A stretch of 64,000 bases of DNA, taken from positions 82,613,528-82,677,527 of the forward strand of contig NC_089587.1 in NCBI RefSeq assembly GCF_019320115.1, read 5' to 3'. Below, in pieces: positions 24,401 to 37,900 of the stretch. This DNA is from Miscanthus floridulus. Lineage: Eukaryota; Streptophyta; Magnoliopsida; Poales; Poaceae. The notes under the pieces were generated by a model. The model searched no databases, was not told where the DNA came from, and worked only from the letters and a program-made list of their open reading frames with translations. The position numbers and the translations under genes are program-made. The first letter of the stretch is position 1. Each line of letters starts with the position of its first letter.

Positions 24401-24658
24401 TAGGGGTATCTCAGCTAGAAAAATGTCCTCATACTCCTACAAAAGGTTAGTGACAGCAGTAGGCACCAAGCTAACAATATCATCAAGCAAAAACATAGCT
24501 CATTTGCATACCAAAGCATAGCAAATATCATCATCAGAAATTTTAGCAAAGTCACATTTTGTTGCAAGCATAACACCACCCTTTAATTTAATCCCCTCAG
24601 CCTTAGAAATAGATGTAGACTTATCCTTTTTAGGTGGGAGAATAGAATTAGCAACTTG

Positions 24659-26512
24659 CTAATTTTCAGATTGAACATCATTCAAACTAGCAGCGCGTTC
24701 TCTATCAGCTTGTACAATTTGAGCAGGAATCAAAGGTACCAAAGTAATTTTCTTTCCTTTATGCACAAAGGTGTATTTATTACTTCTACCATGGTGTGTA
24801 GCATCATTATCATGTTCCCAAGGATGACCCAATAAGAGTGAACTGGCTTGCATAGGTACCACATCACAATCAGTAGAATCAGCATAAGAACCAATGGAAA
24901 ATAAAACTCTACAAGTTTGTGTCACCTTTGCTTTTCTGGAATCATTTAGCCACTAAATATGGTATGGACGTGGGTGCGGGCGTGTGGTCAAGCTAAGCTT
25001 CTTGACCAAATCAGAACTCACCAAATTATTATGGCTACCTCCATCAATAATGACACGTGCTCGACGGTTGCTGATGACAAAGAAAATCTAGAACAAGTTA
25101 TGGCGTTGTAGCTTCTCAGGTTGCTAGACTTGTGAGCTAAGCACCCATTATACAATGATGCTCCTATAGGACGCTGTGGCCTCGTCACCAAGGACTTCGT
25201 CGTCCTCCTCATCTGTATCTTGGTCTTCTTCATCCTCAATGTCAGAGGTGCTAATATAACCATCTTCTATAGCAATGTATGCCCGCTGACTTGGGTAGTC
25301 CTTCTACACATGGCCAATGCCATGGTAGCAGTGGCACTGAATACCCGAAGTGCGTCCTGTCGATGAAACGGATGAGGCACTCTTGGTAGGCACATGTAAA
25401 GAATTTTTACTTGAATCTAAAGGTCGTGCGGGAGGTGCTTTAGGTGTAGCGGTAACTCTCGAGGCTATTGGTTGCTTGCTCGCTGGTGGAGGTGCCCGAA
25501 AAGTGGTTGGCTTGGTCAGCCCCGAAGATGGTGCCGAGCATGGCGTGTATGTGGTGCTGACCTTACTCTTGCTCTGCTGTTTATGCCCCTACAATTCCTT
25601 TTCTGCAAGCATAGCAAACTGAAACAACTGGTTGACAGTGTTAAATTCTTTATAATCAACAATGTCCTAAATCTCGCGCCACAAACCCAAATAAAAACAA
25701 CAATTGGAATCTTCGTTCCCCTCCACAACACTACAATGCATCAATCCCTTTTGGAGCTCACTATAGTAATCCTGTACAAATTTCTCTCCTTGTTCTAAGC
25801 GCATCAATTTCTTACGCAAGTCTCTATGATAAGAAGGAGGAACAAAATGATCACGCATAGCTATCTTAAGTTCTTCCCACATACTAGGTAAAGCATCCTG
25901 TGCAGCTAGCCCATTTCACCAAATAATGGCAAAGTCCTTAAACTCACTAGTAGCTTGTCGAACTCTTTGATGCTTAGGCACAAGGTGGGCACTAAACTTT
26001 TGTTCTACCATCATCTCCCAATCAAGATATCCCTCAACATCATAATGACCCAAAAAAGATGGTATTGTGAACTTAATCTTAGCATAAGGATCATCGGACA
26101 CACGGTGATTATTACCTTGATGGTGGTGGACACCACCCATACCTATTGTGTTGCGGCGAAGACGTCATTGTAATCTTGCTTGTCGGAAGGCTGCTCGATC
26201 TATGTTTCTAGTGGCATCATGCACCGTGTCTTCTGGCAAGAGACCATCAGTGTTGCTATCAGAGACATCGTTGTTGACCGCCACCAAGGTTTCCAACTTA
26301 GTAACCTTGTCAGTTAGCGTGGAAATTCATTTGTCCAATCTCTCCATGTTGTTGCCAATGTTGAGTTCAATAAGTGCGTCAGTGACGGCCTTCCTGATGG
26401 CCTCATTCATCCTTTTTTGGGCATTATCTATAGCAGCTTGTAGTTGCTCTTGGCTGACACACTCATTGAAATCCTTGGGGCTGTTATCTCTAGTCTAATC
26501 ACCTCCTGCCAT
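24659..26512 (-). pseudogene. gag: G1 gag and aspartic protease
   Basis: Capsid precursor and processing protease. Start at 26512 (MAGGD). Gag core at 26140-25667 (AKIKFTIPSFLGHYDVEGYLDW shortened form, and YHRDLRKKLMRLEQGEKFVQ). CCHC knuckle decayed at about 25342-25289 (CHCYHGIGHV, stop, KDYPS; the last Cys is Tyr). Acidic EDEEDQDTDEEDDE near 25220. Protease motif VIIDGGS near 25060: DGG in place of DSG/DTG. About eight TAG and three TGA codons interrupt the frame. Confidence 0.8.
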
Positions 26513-27627
26513 TGTAAACTCAAAAACAGGAACAAACAGTAAAAGTTATCCCTACCAAATGACTACGTGGTTGCAGTGGTGTCACTTTTCACAACAAATG
26601 GAAGCGTCTTACAAAGTTCTTACCAACGCAAGCAGTGGGCGGTACAACCGACGACTGGTTCGTGATACCTGTGAGGCAGTGGTACCGAGATTGCAAGGCC
26701 CGTTTTCTATACTGATCTGAAGAGTTTGTGGAGCTTGGAAGGCACACAAAGAATAATATGTATATTTGGCACATAAGTCAGTAACAGAAAGTAATGCTGA
26801 ATTATAGTCCAAAGTACTTGTTCTCATTGCTGGTCTAAAATGTTCCAAGTACCAGGTGTGAAAAATAAGTATGGCAGATAGCAAGAGCAACACAAATAAG
26901 GAACCAGACATCACACGCTAACATAGCTCACTTTAGCCTTCTCTATGTGCTCCTCTAGATATTGTTCCTCTTTTGCCCCTCTCTTTTATCTATTTTTTAG
27001 GCTGTCGTTGTTTTTTTTTGGAAAATTTTGACTTTTTCTTTTTATTTTTTTGATATTTTTTATTCACTTAGGAGCACAAAAGAAGTAACCACAGAAATAT
27101 ATGAGCTTAAATAAGTGAAAGGTGTGGCTTGTGGAAATTTCAGAAGACGTGCTCAAAATTGACAAAAAGCTTATGACCATGAAAAGAGGATCTTCTGACC
27201 AGTTTTTGACCAAATTAAATTTTTTTGGGGATGGATGGATCCAATTTTTTTTTGATTGATTTTGATATATGAAACGTCAAAATCGGAGTTCGTATGCAAA
27301 AACTAGACTAGTTTTAAGAACGGACTCCGAATTAGAGGACAAAACGGGAACAATGCGTGTAAAATTGGTCACGACAGCAAGGATTTGATGAAAATGATGG
27401 GGGAAAACACATGAACTAGACTCTAACATGACCTAACCAGCAACAAGACCTTGACCAGGACACAAACTCAACACGACGGACTCTGAAACTAAAATATGCA
27501 AAGGCTATGGCGCGGAAGGTTCTAGGATAGGAAAAAATATGGCACTGGACTATGGGACGAATGCAAAACACTCAAAACTAGAGGATAAATGTGAACTTGA
27601 TGGTATACCTTAGCTCTGATTACCACT
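26513..27627. other. G1 untranslated leader and primer-binding site
   Basis: Between the 5' LTR and gag. No gene. T-rich runs at 27000-27070. The primer-binding site on the minus strand at 27613-27625 reads TGGTAATCAGAGC: the initiator-Met match with one extra A. Open frames at 26589-26914 have no domain. Confidence 0.75.
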
Positions 27628-28541
27628 TAATGGGAATGGGGATCCCAATCTTCCGTCAGGTAGTGGTAACTATCGTTATGGCGGAGAATGACACACCGAT
27701 CCGGCTTCAGATCGAAAGATCGAACCCTACAATCTTAGCACCATAACTCCTCTGGTTATCAATCGAGACACAAATCCGGTTGAGCTCACCAATAAGGCTA
27801 ATCCCTGCCTGTGCAATGAAGAACATAAACAAGAACAAGAAAGAAAGCAACCAAATTACAAATGAATGATTAATCTCACAAAGTTAGGGTCTCACAAACC
27901 GATGAATGGCGAAACTGTTCTTGATAGATTAATCTAATCAAAACCTAAAACCTAATGATGGTGGAGGCATATGATTATAAAGGTCTTAGGGTCATCGCCT
28001 ACCCTTGACGTGCCCCCTAATGGGCCCAAACACGATACACGGTCCAATAGACCAAAAGACGGTGTTGCAGCACCTTGGTAGATTCTGGACATTGATTTGT
28101 TTTGATGATTCCTGTTGATTATGAAGGTGTTTTGATGTGAGACCACTTGGATTGGCTTCCTTATCAAATTATCTTTCCAACCATATGTGGATCATAAAAA
28201 ACGGAGTCCGGATGCATCCTGGGTGACTAGTTTAAGGCAGACTAGTCCTAGAGGCCGAGGCAGACTCGAAATCATGTTGGATCGGGTCTCCGATTTCTGT
28301 TGAACGTCCTTGCTGGTCATCAACGCCTCCACCTCTTCCTCTAAGTCCCCCATGACCCTCTCCAATATTCCTAAGCAAGATAACATTATTAGGTAGTAGT
28401 CTATTCTCAAAAGTATGAAAAGGATCGTTTAAGAATAAGCTCAACTCTAAATTGAGTTGACGCATTCGAGCCTAGGTCATTGGACCTTGCATGACGGTTG
28501 GAGGATCAGCGGGTACATCCAAAGGAGTGATGTCCTCATCA
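27628..28541 (-). repeat. G1 5' LTR
   Basis: Direct copy of 20902-21815, followed by the primer-binding site and flanked outside by CTTGC (28542-28546). It also carries the coding-like block seen in the 3' LTR (minus 28465-28232). Confidence 0.92.
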
Positions 28542-28546
28542 CTTGC

Positions 28547-30480
28547 CAACCATAAGTGAAAGGGGAGAAAGGGGAGCAAAGTTTAAGGAGCCATTGATTT
28601 AATAAATATGAAGTCGAGCCTTGGAGCTTCGCATTAGATCAGATTTAAGTTTAGCTTTTGTTGATGCATAAGTTATCTTAGTTTTGATAAATCCATTGTA
28701 TTATGAACAAATGTTCTTGAGTTTGGAGTTTATGGATACATCATCAAATTTATTCCATTATAATTTATCTTATTAGTTGGCAAAGATATTTATTTCCTGT
28801 AATTTGAGTTTTCTTTATGTTAGTTTTATCTTTAAGTTAATCATTAGTCAAGATGATGAGACCTTGTCGAAATTGTGTCACTACTATTAAGCCACATTTC
28901 GAAGGAGAGAATGGACTGTCTCATTAGGAAAGAGATGCTCTATTCAATAAGATTATAAAGCATGGGACTTGAGAAATAAAAAAAATATACTAATTTTGTC
29001 CATCAGCCCAACATTAGTCTCTAATTGAAGTATGACTTGTTTTCACGATTTCTAGCCAAAGCTGATTAGTATTTTGCATGTTCACCAAGTTTGTTGTTCT
29101 AGTTTATTCTGGCCAATGCTGATTAGAGTAGTTCAGAGAGTTTGTTTTTTAAGACTTATATGCCTTATGTTTGTCATTCTGGCCAACACTGATTGATGAA
29201 TATTTGACAATAAAAATTTTACTGGGCAAAACCTTAGCAAGACATAAGTACCATCAAGCTAAGGATAAGAAATGAGATTCTAAGTAAATGAGTTGTCCAC
29301 ATGGCACCCTAATTATGTTCCTAGAGAACACATAAATCAGTGGGAGCATAGTCTAGGGTATTGTGCTTCTACTGTTATAACTATTTCACTAAGTTAAGAT
29401 TCGATGATTGTGTTCCTAGAGAATGCAAAAATCAATGGGAGCTAGTGGGAGTTTACAAAGGAGGAAGATAAAATTTTGGAGAGATACAGGCTTAGTTTTA
29501 TGTATCAATGACTCAAAAAGACATAAATATCTCAGTTTGTGCCACAAGTCATTAGTATACCTCCATTTAAATTACTATAATTTTTGTTGGGATTTTCAAG
29601 AGTCAATTAGTATGCCACCACAGATATATGTAGCAAGCATTAGTTGATAAGTTGGCACATAAGTAAACCTCTGCTGTTATTAATCTGCTTGTGATCCATG
29701 ATAAATCTATAAGGTGATCACATCAGAAGAGGAATTTTATTATTCTAAATTAAGCAATTTTATGAGTTTAGGTCCATAAGTATATATAAAGTGTATGCGT
29801 TAATAAGTTTCCTGGTGGAGTCAAACCAGTAGGCTATAAAAGGGTCTACAATTCTAAGCGTGGCCTCAAAGGGAGTTTTGAAAGATTTAAACTAAGAACA
29901 TAGCCCACTATGGTTTAGAATTTCATTAAGTGGACAATTATGTTTATAAGAAATGGTGGAAAAGTTTTTGTCCTAATACTCTACATGGGTGAAGTTGAGT
30001 TACGTAGGAATGTCACATAAGAGTTTTCTACTCGCCTAAATTTTTAATATGATTATTTTGGTGAAGCCTTTGAATTTTTGGCTATTGAAATACACCAATA
30101 TAGGACTAATTGAGTACTAGGACTATCATAAAAGGCATATCAAATGAATGCTTAAGTGATAGAGTTTGAATAAGTAATGCCACGCCTGTCTATTTGCATA
30201 GTGTAGTTGCACAATACAGTAAGCTTAATTATCCCAAATATTCTAAGAATAAGTTGGTAACAGTTGAAGAGGAAGACGTTCCATATGCTTCGGCTGTCAT
30301 TAACTTTAAGAATGCTCAAGTCAATACTAGTCAATACTTGGCATCGGGATACTTGGCAAAATGTTAGTTTGTTAATCCAGAATGGGTCCACTAGAAGGTG
30401 CTAAAGAATTTGAAGTTTAAGAAAGTTATTGATGAGGCACCAAAAGAATCATCATGTCACTTATAAGAATTCAGAATAAT
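28547..30480 (+). pseudogene. pol: copia-A pol remnants (protease end, pre-integrase, RT, RNase H)
   Basis: The reading resumes after the nested insertions. Joined at the protein level, the 48-bp island (20854-20901) carries GATMHV, the second half of the protease active-site motif, with the catalytic Asp changed to Asn and the next Ser codon a stop. Pre-integrase trace DDETLSKLCHYY at about 28850-28885. RT trace VPGGVKPVGYKRVYNSKRG at about 29809-29870. RNase H-region trace VPYASAVINFKNAQV at about 30273-30320. Many stops and frameshifts; the integrase itself was not identified. CTGGCCAAYGCTGATTA-like repeats at 29050-29190 interrupt the coding. Confidence 0.6.
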
Positions 30481-31095
30481 TTTATTGCCAATTCTCTTGA
30501 GTATGTATAAGAATGTGCACAATTAGATTATACCTACTCTTGTAGAAAAGGGCAATTTTCTTTCAAAGCTCCAAACATAATTAGTATTAAGATGAGCTAA
30601 ATTAGTGGCATGTTTAAGAATAAATTTGAGAGGCCATGTGGCTTAAGAGATATTATCCCAAGATTAAGTTTTGACATACTGCTAGTATTATTTCAAGTAA
30701 CAATAGATCAACAGCTGATGAGCACATTGATTAAATGTTGTGAAAGAAAGAACCTAGGATCAAATTGTTAAGCTTGAGAAAAATAAGAACTAAGCCGATG
30801 CTAGCATATTTGATTATTTAAGGCTTAACACTTATCCCATCTATAAGTGCTCAAATATATTTGGGTTTTAGTGTAGAGTCTCTAATTTGATTCCTGGTAA
30901 TAGGGCCATATACTCCCAATAAGTAATAAGCGTTCTAACAAGGTATTATAATGAACTATGAGTAATGGGGTCCTAGTGGCGATTAATGCAGCTGACAACA
31001 CATTGGTCTGGTCTTGATGTAGTACTGAGTGTGAACATAAGTATAAAGCGAACATTAGTGCATAAGTGTATTAGCCATTCGATCAAGTGGGAGAA

Positions 31096-31618
31096 TGTTG
31101 GAATGTGATCGGTTCGGCTAATCTCGAACTTAATTATGAGATTAATTAAGCATTAAGTTTTTTGTCCACCTGTTATTTATTTCCAACTAAATCAGATCTA
31201 TCATGATCGGTGACAACCATTAGATCTTCTAGGGTTCGCCCCCCTGGCCCACAACGCATCTATAAATAAGAGGAGATGCCCCTGACGGTTCCATCCACGT
31301 GAAACATTTCACACAACCAGTCAATTAGGCGTTGGAGGGTTTAGGAAGGCCGTCTCCCACATCCATCCCATGTAGGTCCATCTACGAGGCGTCCAGAGAG
31401 TTGCCGCTATCCAACAACTCACGTTCTTCACCGACAGAGGGCCTCTAAGTCCTCAGGCGGTGAACTCAAGTAGTCTTCTACATCTACGACCTCCATCGTA
31501 GCACAGATGATGTTCACAAGCTCTGGTTAGTATCTAAGATTAGTTTTCGCATTAAGATGAGTTAGTGATCATGTTTAGGCTAAGTTAAGATCATGTTAAT
31601 CTAAGTTCTATTTCAACA
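31096..31618 (+). repeat. copia-A 3' LTR
   Basis: 523 bp with terminal inverted TGTTGGAA ... TTTCAACA, preceded by the polypurine tract AAGTGGGAGAA (31085-31095). A TATA box (CTATAAATAAG) lies at about 31260-31270. Confidence 0.85.
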
Positions 31619-31959
31619 CACAAAAGGTATAGTGTAACTGAATGCAATCTTGGGTCAGATCAGATTAATAAAAGAAAATTCCTTGGGTGCAAAGGCACAA
31701 GGTAAAGGGGTTCATAAAGGCAACTTCACTAGTAAGAATGTGATGCTTAATGTCATCATTCATAAATGATATCCCCAGGAAACAACTAGGTGCATATCGG
31801 ACCTCCCTGATCACATTATTAATTTCCCTATACTTAGATGACAACAGTCAACACAATTACTTAAATCAAAAGATTAAAGGATCAAGACACTTGCAAACCT
31901 TGAGGCATTTAAGAACCATCAAAGAATAACAATACAACTATTTTGATAGCTACAATTAT
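31619..31959. other. Unassigned sequence, possibly host intron
   Basis: Low-repeat, AT-rich, no ORF. It lies between copia-A and the Tat element, and on the minus strand follows the RGLG-like exon across the Tat insertion, so it may be part of the same first intron. No exon recognised. Confidence 0.4.
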
Positions 31960-31964
31960 CTATC

Positions 31965-34900
31965 TGTTTATACCAAAATTTGGGAAGAGGGATATGGGAA
32001 CTCGAAGCTCCCAAGATCATGTCATTAAGGAACTAATTGCATAAAAGTTGATATCAGTTGATTCAAATACATCACTGGAATCGGCTCTCTTCAGATGACA
32101 CCTGTAGATAATGACAAAAGCTACAGTTGGCGTTGAGAAAAACATGTCGGACTCTACAAAAAGGGAAGGATTAGGGTCCAAGTTATCTTAAAATAGGAAT
32201 GTTTTCTCTTATGCCAAAGATTGTAACGAGTCATGCGTAAGTAGGTTTTATGCTTAGATTCCGGGTATAAATATTGGACCCCGGCTATTGTAAAAGAACA
32301 TGCAATCAATCAAATACAATTTACTTTTTTTGGCACCGTGCCAACCCTTAGGAGTAGGAGTAGAGTAGATCTCGGTGAGTTCTTCAGCAAGTAGGGCTGC
32401 ATCGGTCTAGCCAACCTCTGGCTTGTCTATAAGTACCGTCATGGCTTATACTTTGGTTTGTACGGCTGCATCGATCTAGGTGACCTCCATAGCGAGCTCT
32501 AGTATAAGCTAGTTATTGACTCTTGTCTAGTTTAAGTACGGCTGCATTGATCCAATCGACCTCCACTGCATGAACTAGATTAAGGTCAAGTTATCGGCTC
32601 TACCTAAGGGTGGTGTCCTTCGGGTAGATTTATTAAGTTACCAATCTTGCTGATGTTCTTATTGTCATTAGTTTGCAGCAACATCAATCTACCCGGTCAC
32701 TATCGATTTAGATCGGCCTTATATCCTTTTAGCCCATCGTGTCACAGAACCATCCAATTTATAAGAGAACAAGTACAATAGCAATCACCGAAGCGATCAA
32801 ACCATCATACTTGAGCCCATATAAATCCGGTAGTCCGATGAAATCACGAAGGATCTCAAACAACTAACACACAAACCAAGATCATAGAGATTCAACATAA
32901 CCAGTCACATGTAACATCATAGTTCACAAATATTTCTCATACATCAGAGTTCGAATAATTATTGCAAACCAAGTTTGAAAGTAGCAGAAGCAAAGTAGTT
33001 TAACATCGACACCACACATAGTTTAATACAAAGCCAGTTTCATAGTCATCTGCAACCAAAAGCACAAGGGTGAAATGATAAACAGAATGACCATTGCCCA
33101 TGGTCCTAGTCCTCATCCACTGTAGGAGCAAAGCAGTTCTTGTAGTAGCCGTGATACATAACATTATCTGCAACAATGGAAATGAAACCCTGAGTTTGAG
33201 AAGGTACTCAGCTAGACTTACCCGTCCAACTAAAATACTAAGACACCAAGGAGTATGCAAGGCTTTATAAGTAGAGCTGGTAGACATTGTTTGTATAAAA
33301 GAATAAGTTATTCAACATCTCTTTAATTATGAACCACCAGTTATTAATCCTATCTCATACTAGATTAGCAACTATCCTATGCCAAACATGTTGGTACCAT
33401 TAAGTCATCACAATAATAACCATATCTAGTTGAGTTCTTTCATAATCTCATAACCAACATTTCCATCATTTACTACGATGAAGGAACTCAAGTCAAGTTC
33501 TCACTATCCGGGAGAGACGGCGATTCGAATTGATTCATACCCAGCTGGGGAATTATTCCTAACACACATCCATACTTTCCCCGTTGGGGTCACATTAGGT
33601 CACCTTTGGGACAACTCAAGTACAATCGTGGGTAGGACCAGCGCCGCACCCTCAAAGATACAACTAATCTGCCAAGGGGGCTTGGGACTCTAACCCGCCC
33701 TTGGGCTTATGCCATTGGCTCTCCACACATCCTTACTGCCTCTAGGATGCGCACTTAACTGCTCATGTCCTCGGCCTGAGTTGAGCTACTCGGCTTCACG
33801 GTCGGAACGACTTATCTGATCAACTATGTGAGAGGCATGCATTCAACATGACAAGATGACCTCCAACGGCCGATCCTTAAATGACATAGATGGAATCACT
33901 ATGATACCACAACATAAGATACTGCTTGGTCTCCATTTATTCAACAGTACTAGGTTATGTTCCACGATAGCACAATATAGCCAATTGTGATCAAGTTATC
34001 ACCTATAGCTTGCAGGTGACAGGAAATCACCCGACTTCTACCGGTCTAAGCATAGCTAAGCATGATAAGCGTTCCTAGACTTAATTAGGATTCCTAGTAG
34101 ATATTTCTAGTCAAGGAAAGGTAATATACAACAAGTGTTTCTAAACAACTCCTGTCACGTAATGCATCAATACGAATAACTTTATGTGACATTAATATAG
34201 TAGGGAGGCTTATAATTCTCCGGGGCTTGCCTTTCACGAACATTGCAGGCTGGTGATCCGGGCACTCGGGAAGGTGATTGGCTTTAGGATCTCCTTCTCT
34301 GGGAACCTCCTAGTGCTGCACCTCTTGGTTCTCCTCCTGTGGATCGACGTTGAGCTCCACCAGCATGATTTCCTCGGTTGCACCTATTGCATGCATATGC
34401 ATAAGTAAGCTCCACGAATGCACAAGAAGGATCATGGGTGATGTGATATGGGAAGGTACATGCTGCGATAATGATGTTAAGTTACACAAGGATAGCAATG
34501 CTAACTCCATGCTAACGGAGTAGGTGCATATCTCTTCTCTATCTACTTACAAATTTCAACACAAGGTAATTTCTAAGCTACACATGGCGGTTACAAGTTT
34601 ACATCATAACTGAAGTTCTACTTATCCAAATACTGTGATATTGGACTTTCTGGAAATCTTATAAAATTGTCTACAACTCTTATTTAATAACTAAAAACTA
34701 ATTCACACTTTATCCTAACCAAAACAGGCAATCTATCCAGTGCTGTCCAGAAATTCCAGAGAACAAGCATTTCGGGAGACTAACTTTAAACAGCTATAAC
34801 TCCTAAACCCTTTGGCCTATTGCCCTAAAATTTTAACACAAGATATATGAAGAAGTTACCTACAACTTTTTGATTAACCATTTCTACAGTAAACATCATT

Positions 34901-37900
34901 TTAACTGTGCAACATATCCAACAACAGAATCTGTCCGAAAACACTTCTAAATCGAATTATAGAGCAACAATATTTTTACTGCATATAAGCATTCCAAATT
35001 TGACATCACAAGTATACCAACAGTTCAAGAATACCAAATACACTCAATAAAACATAATGGTAAATCCCAAACTATTCATTTGAATGCCTTTATTTATTTA
35101 ATTAGATAATTAGAGAAAATAACAAACATATACCAAATGTATACAATAAATTCTCAGGAAATTACAATGGCTTTCAAGTGCTCCCAATAGACTATTGTAA
35201 AAATTTCATACCATTTGAACATGTATAATATCCTTTACCAAAATGACAAGATAGCAAGGCCTATTTTAGTGAAATTAGTTAACCCTATTGAAAAGTGTCA
35301 AACAATAGATTATATATTTTTCTTAGCTTCATATTAGTGACATACTACTGTACAAAAATTTGCATATCAATATGTTACATATTTTTATCCCTACCATTTT
35401 CCTCAGAAAATACCATTTATTACTAGATAAATAGAAAGACCCTACTTCAATCAAGTTTACAGCAAGTTTATTATTTTTCCTAGCTAGAGCATATCAACAC
35501 AAGTCCAACAAAATTGGAATCACAATTTTATGAGTTTTCTAGCTCAAGATATCTATTTTACAAGATTACTAACATTCAAAAAGCACTCATTTAACTATAT
35601 TTTAATCACCATGAAAAATACCAGAAACTGAACATTTCATATTTTTATAAAATACTACACTTCATGAGGAACACAACAAAATTTGGTTCACAAAAATTGG
35701 ACATCTACAACTCCAGTTATGATTTTTCAAAGTTTGCATACAAATATGAAATAAATGGACTAGCTTCTAAACCTAAGCCGCTGATAGCTGGGTCCCCGAG
35801 TCAGTCGGGCCCACGCGTCAGTGGCACAAAATAGGGCAGTCGCGCTGACCGGCCGGAGTTCGCCGACGGCGAGCTCTCCAGCAATGGCACCGGCACCACG
35901 ATGATCCCCAAGACACCCCACACACCCAGGGCTAGCTAGTTGGACCGATTGCGGACGCTAAAGGTGACGGCGGTGCTCATGGCGGCACGGCGGACGCAGT
36001 CGACAGTGAGCCACCGGAGCTGACCGAGACAACCCAAATTAGGGTTTCGCCGAGCTTCAACACTCTACGGCGATTATAGCGCACACACTATCGCGGTAAA
36101 TGGCGGCCAAAGGCGGTCTAGCCATGGCAACGTGGCATGGTGGCGAAACGATAGTGAAGGCCACGCGCTGCAAGGAGCCTTACCATGCACTACTAGCAGG
36201 TCAAGGCGGGTGCGGTGAGGCGGTGGGAGCACGATGGAGCAATGCCTATGGCGAGCGAGCAGTGCGAGCTGGGTGTCTAGCAATGGCGATGGCGGTGAGC
36301 TCAGCGCTACTATGGGCAGAGGCACGAGCGAAGGAGGCGGCCAGGGAAGGAAATGAGAGCGCACAGGAGTGAATGGGTGAGTGCGAGGTAGGTGATGGCA
36401 TGTCGTGGCCCAATGTGGCCCGACCGGGTGGGCCGTCGGCATCGTACGACCTCCACACGGCGACCACGCCCTGCGCCGATCGGCCACTGATGGCCAGGCC
36501 AAATAGGACATCAGAGCCAGCGCCCAAGCCTGACAACGCGATTTTGACGTCCTTAATCTCCTAAACCACGGCACATTAGCGCAAACTACCTTAACAAAAG
36601 TTGTAGCCCTACATACCATCTCCAATTTCTCTTAAAAGATCAAGGTCTAATTCACAATGGTTGCAAGTTATATCATCACAAAGTCAGGCAAATCAAACTA
36701 AAAACCAGAATTGACTTAGAAAATTTCTAAGTGTTGAAAAACTTGTGTTTTGCTGATTTTTGTGAGCTCAAAATGACCAAGCTATGCACTGAATTAGCTC
36801 TTGACCCAAAAATAAAAGTTGTTGCTCTACTCAAATACTACAACTTTGCTTAAGGGTGCTTTGTCATGCAAAGACTCTATGACATAGTTCAATATAGGTC
36901 AAACATACCACTTTAAAAGGATGACTTGCACTATAACTAAGACTTAGAGACCAAACTAGCCTTAGTCATGAATACCAAAGTTGATCCTTAAGATATTCTA
37001 AACATGTTTAAGGTACTCCCAAGGTTCCACAAATAATTTATACCTTGGTTACATGAAAACCCTAACGTAAGTAAGGCAATTAAGTAATAACACATGCAAT
37101 ATAAGCCAACAATGGGATACTAATTGGAATGCTCATGCTCATGCATGCTCAATGATGCTTGTGATCATGCAATGTCAAGGTTAAATGCATGCTTAACACC
37201 TAGGGTGTTACACGTCATTCGCTTTGTCACAACACGATGTTTCTTACTTTGAGCGATGGGTTACGTTTCATCGACTGTTCTATTTCGATCTTGATCTTGC
37301 ATAGTACGTGGTTAAGGCACATATGATCTTGAAGAGGTTTGCTGGCTAGTTGAATCTGGTCTATAGTTTGCTATTATGGTTGCAATGATCCGATCGATCC
37401 CCACTGATGGCACTATAGATTGGAGGACGTTAGTTGGTAGGTTTGTTCTCGATCAGGCATCACCTTAACTGTTTGCTATGCCTGCATCGGCTAAATAGCC
37501 GACCGCCTATGCTTTAATGCCTACAGTGTGTGTCCATAATTCTGTTAAGCCTGAATAGATTTGTGTACTTTAAGGGTTTGATTTGTTATCTTTATCATGG
37601 CTGCATCGATCCGATCGAACCCCACTGTTAGAGATAGTAGGTTAAGTCTGACGAGTCCTTAGGTTTGTCCATGTGAAATAGTCGATTGCTCACATGCTGT
37701 AGTCCCTTTTCACCTAAATCAGCTATTTTAGCCGATTTATCTGAGCCTTCACGTATAACATGTCTTTCGGAAAGCCTGTCGAAGTATAGATGTTTTTTTT
37801 GCAGATTCTTCGGTTTTAGTTTGTTATTATCATCATAGCTGCCATCAATCCAGTTGAACCTCACTATTGATGGTAACAGATTAGATTCAGAGCGTTTGTA

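Larger units (their letters stand above)
20902..28541 (-). mobile_element. G1: Ty3/gypsy retrotransposon, nearly complete but decayed
   Basis: 7.64 kb with ~914-bp LTRs at 20902-21815 and 27628-28541 and the 5-bp duplication CTTGC at 20897-20901 and 28542-28546. Minus-strand order gag, protease, RT, RNase H, integrase is gypsy order. The first ~170 bases of the two LTRs differ at about 18 positions, 15 of them transitions. Because 48 bp of copia-A separate it from the LARD, the two insertions are independent. Chromovirus-like core motifs (TKRGRDSIFVV) but no chromodomain seen; lineage unresolved. Confidence 0.92.
10377..31618 (+). mobile_element. copia-A: old, degraded Ty1/copia retrotransposon, host of two nested insertions
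   Basis: Pieces appear in copia order on the + strand: gag and zinc knuckle (10377-10960), protease motif split by two insertions, pre-integrase fragment (about 28850-28950), RT fragment (about 29809-29895), RNase H-region fragment (about 30263-30400), polypurine tract AAGTGGGAGAA and a 3' LTR (31096-31618). The LARD and G1 insertions account for 10980-28546. Both duplications being intact shows the copia element was there first. No 5' LTR was found. Confidence 0.75.

Noticed and set aside
35990..36625. 183-codon minus ORF and its + strand partner
   Set aside because: Inside a solo LTR, GC-rich, open on both strands, no recognisable motif.
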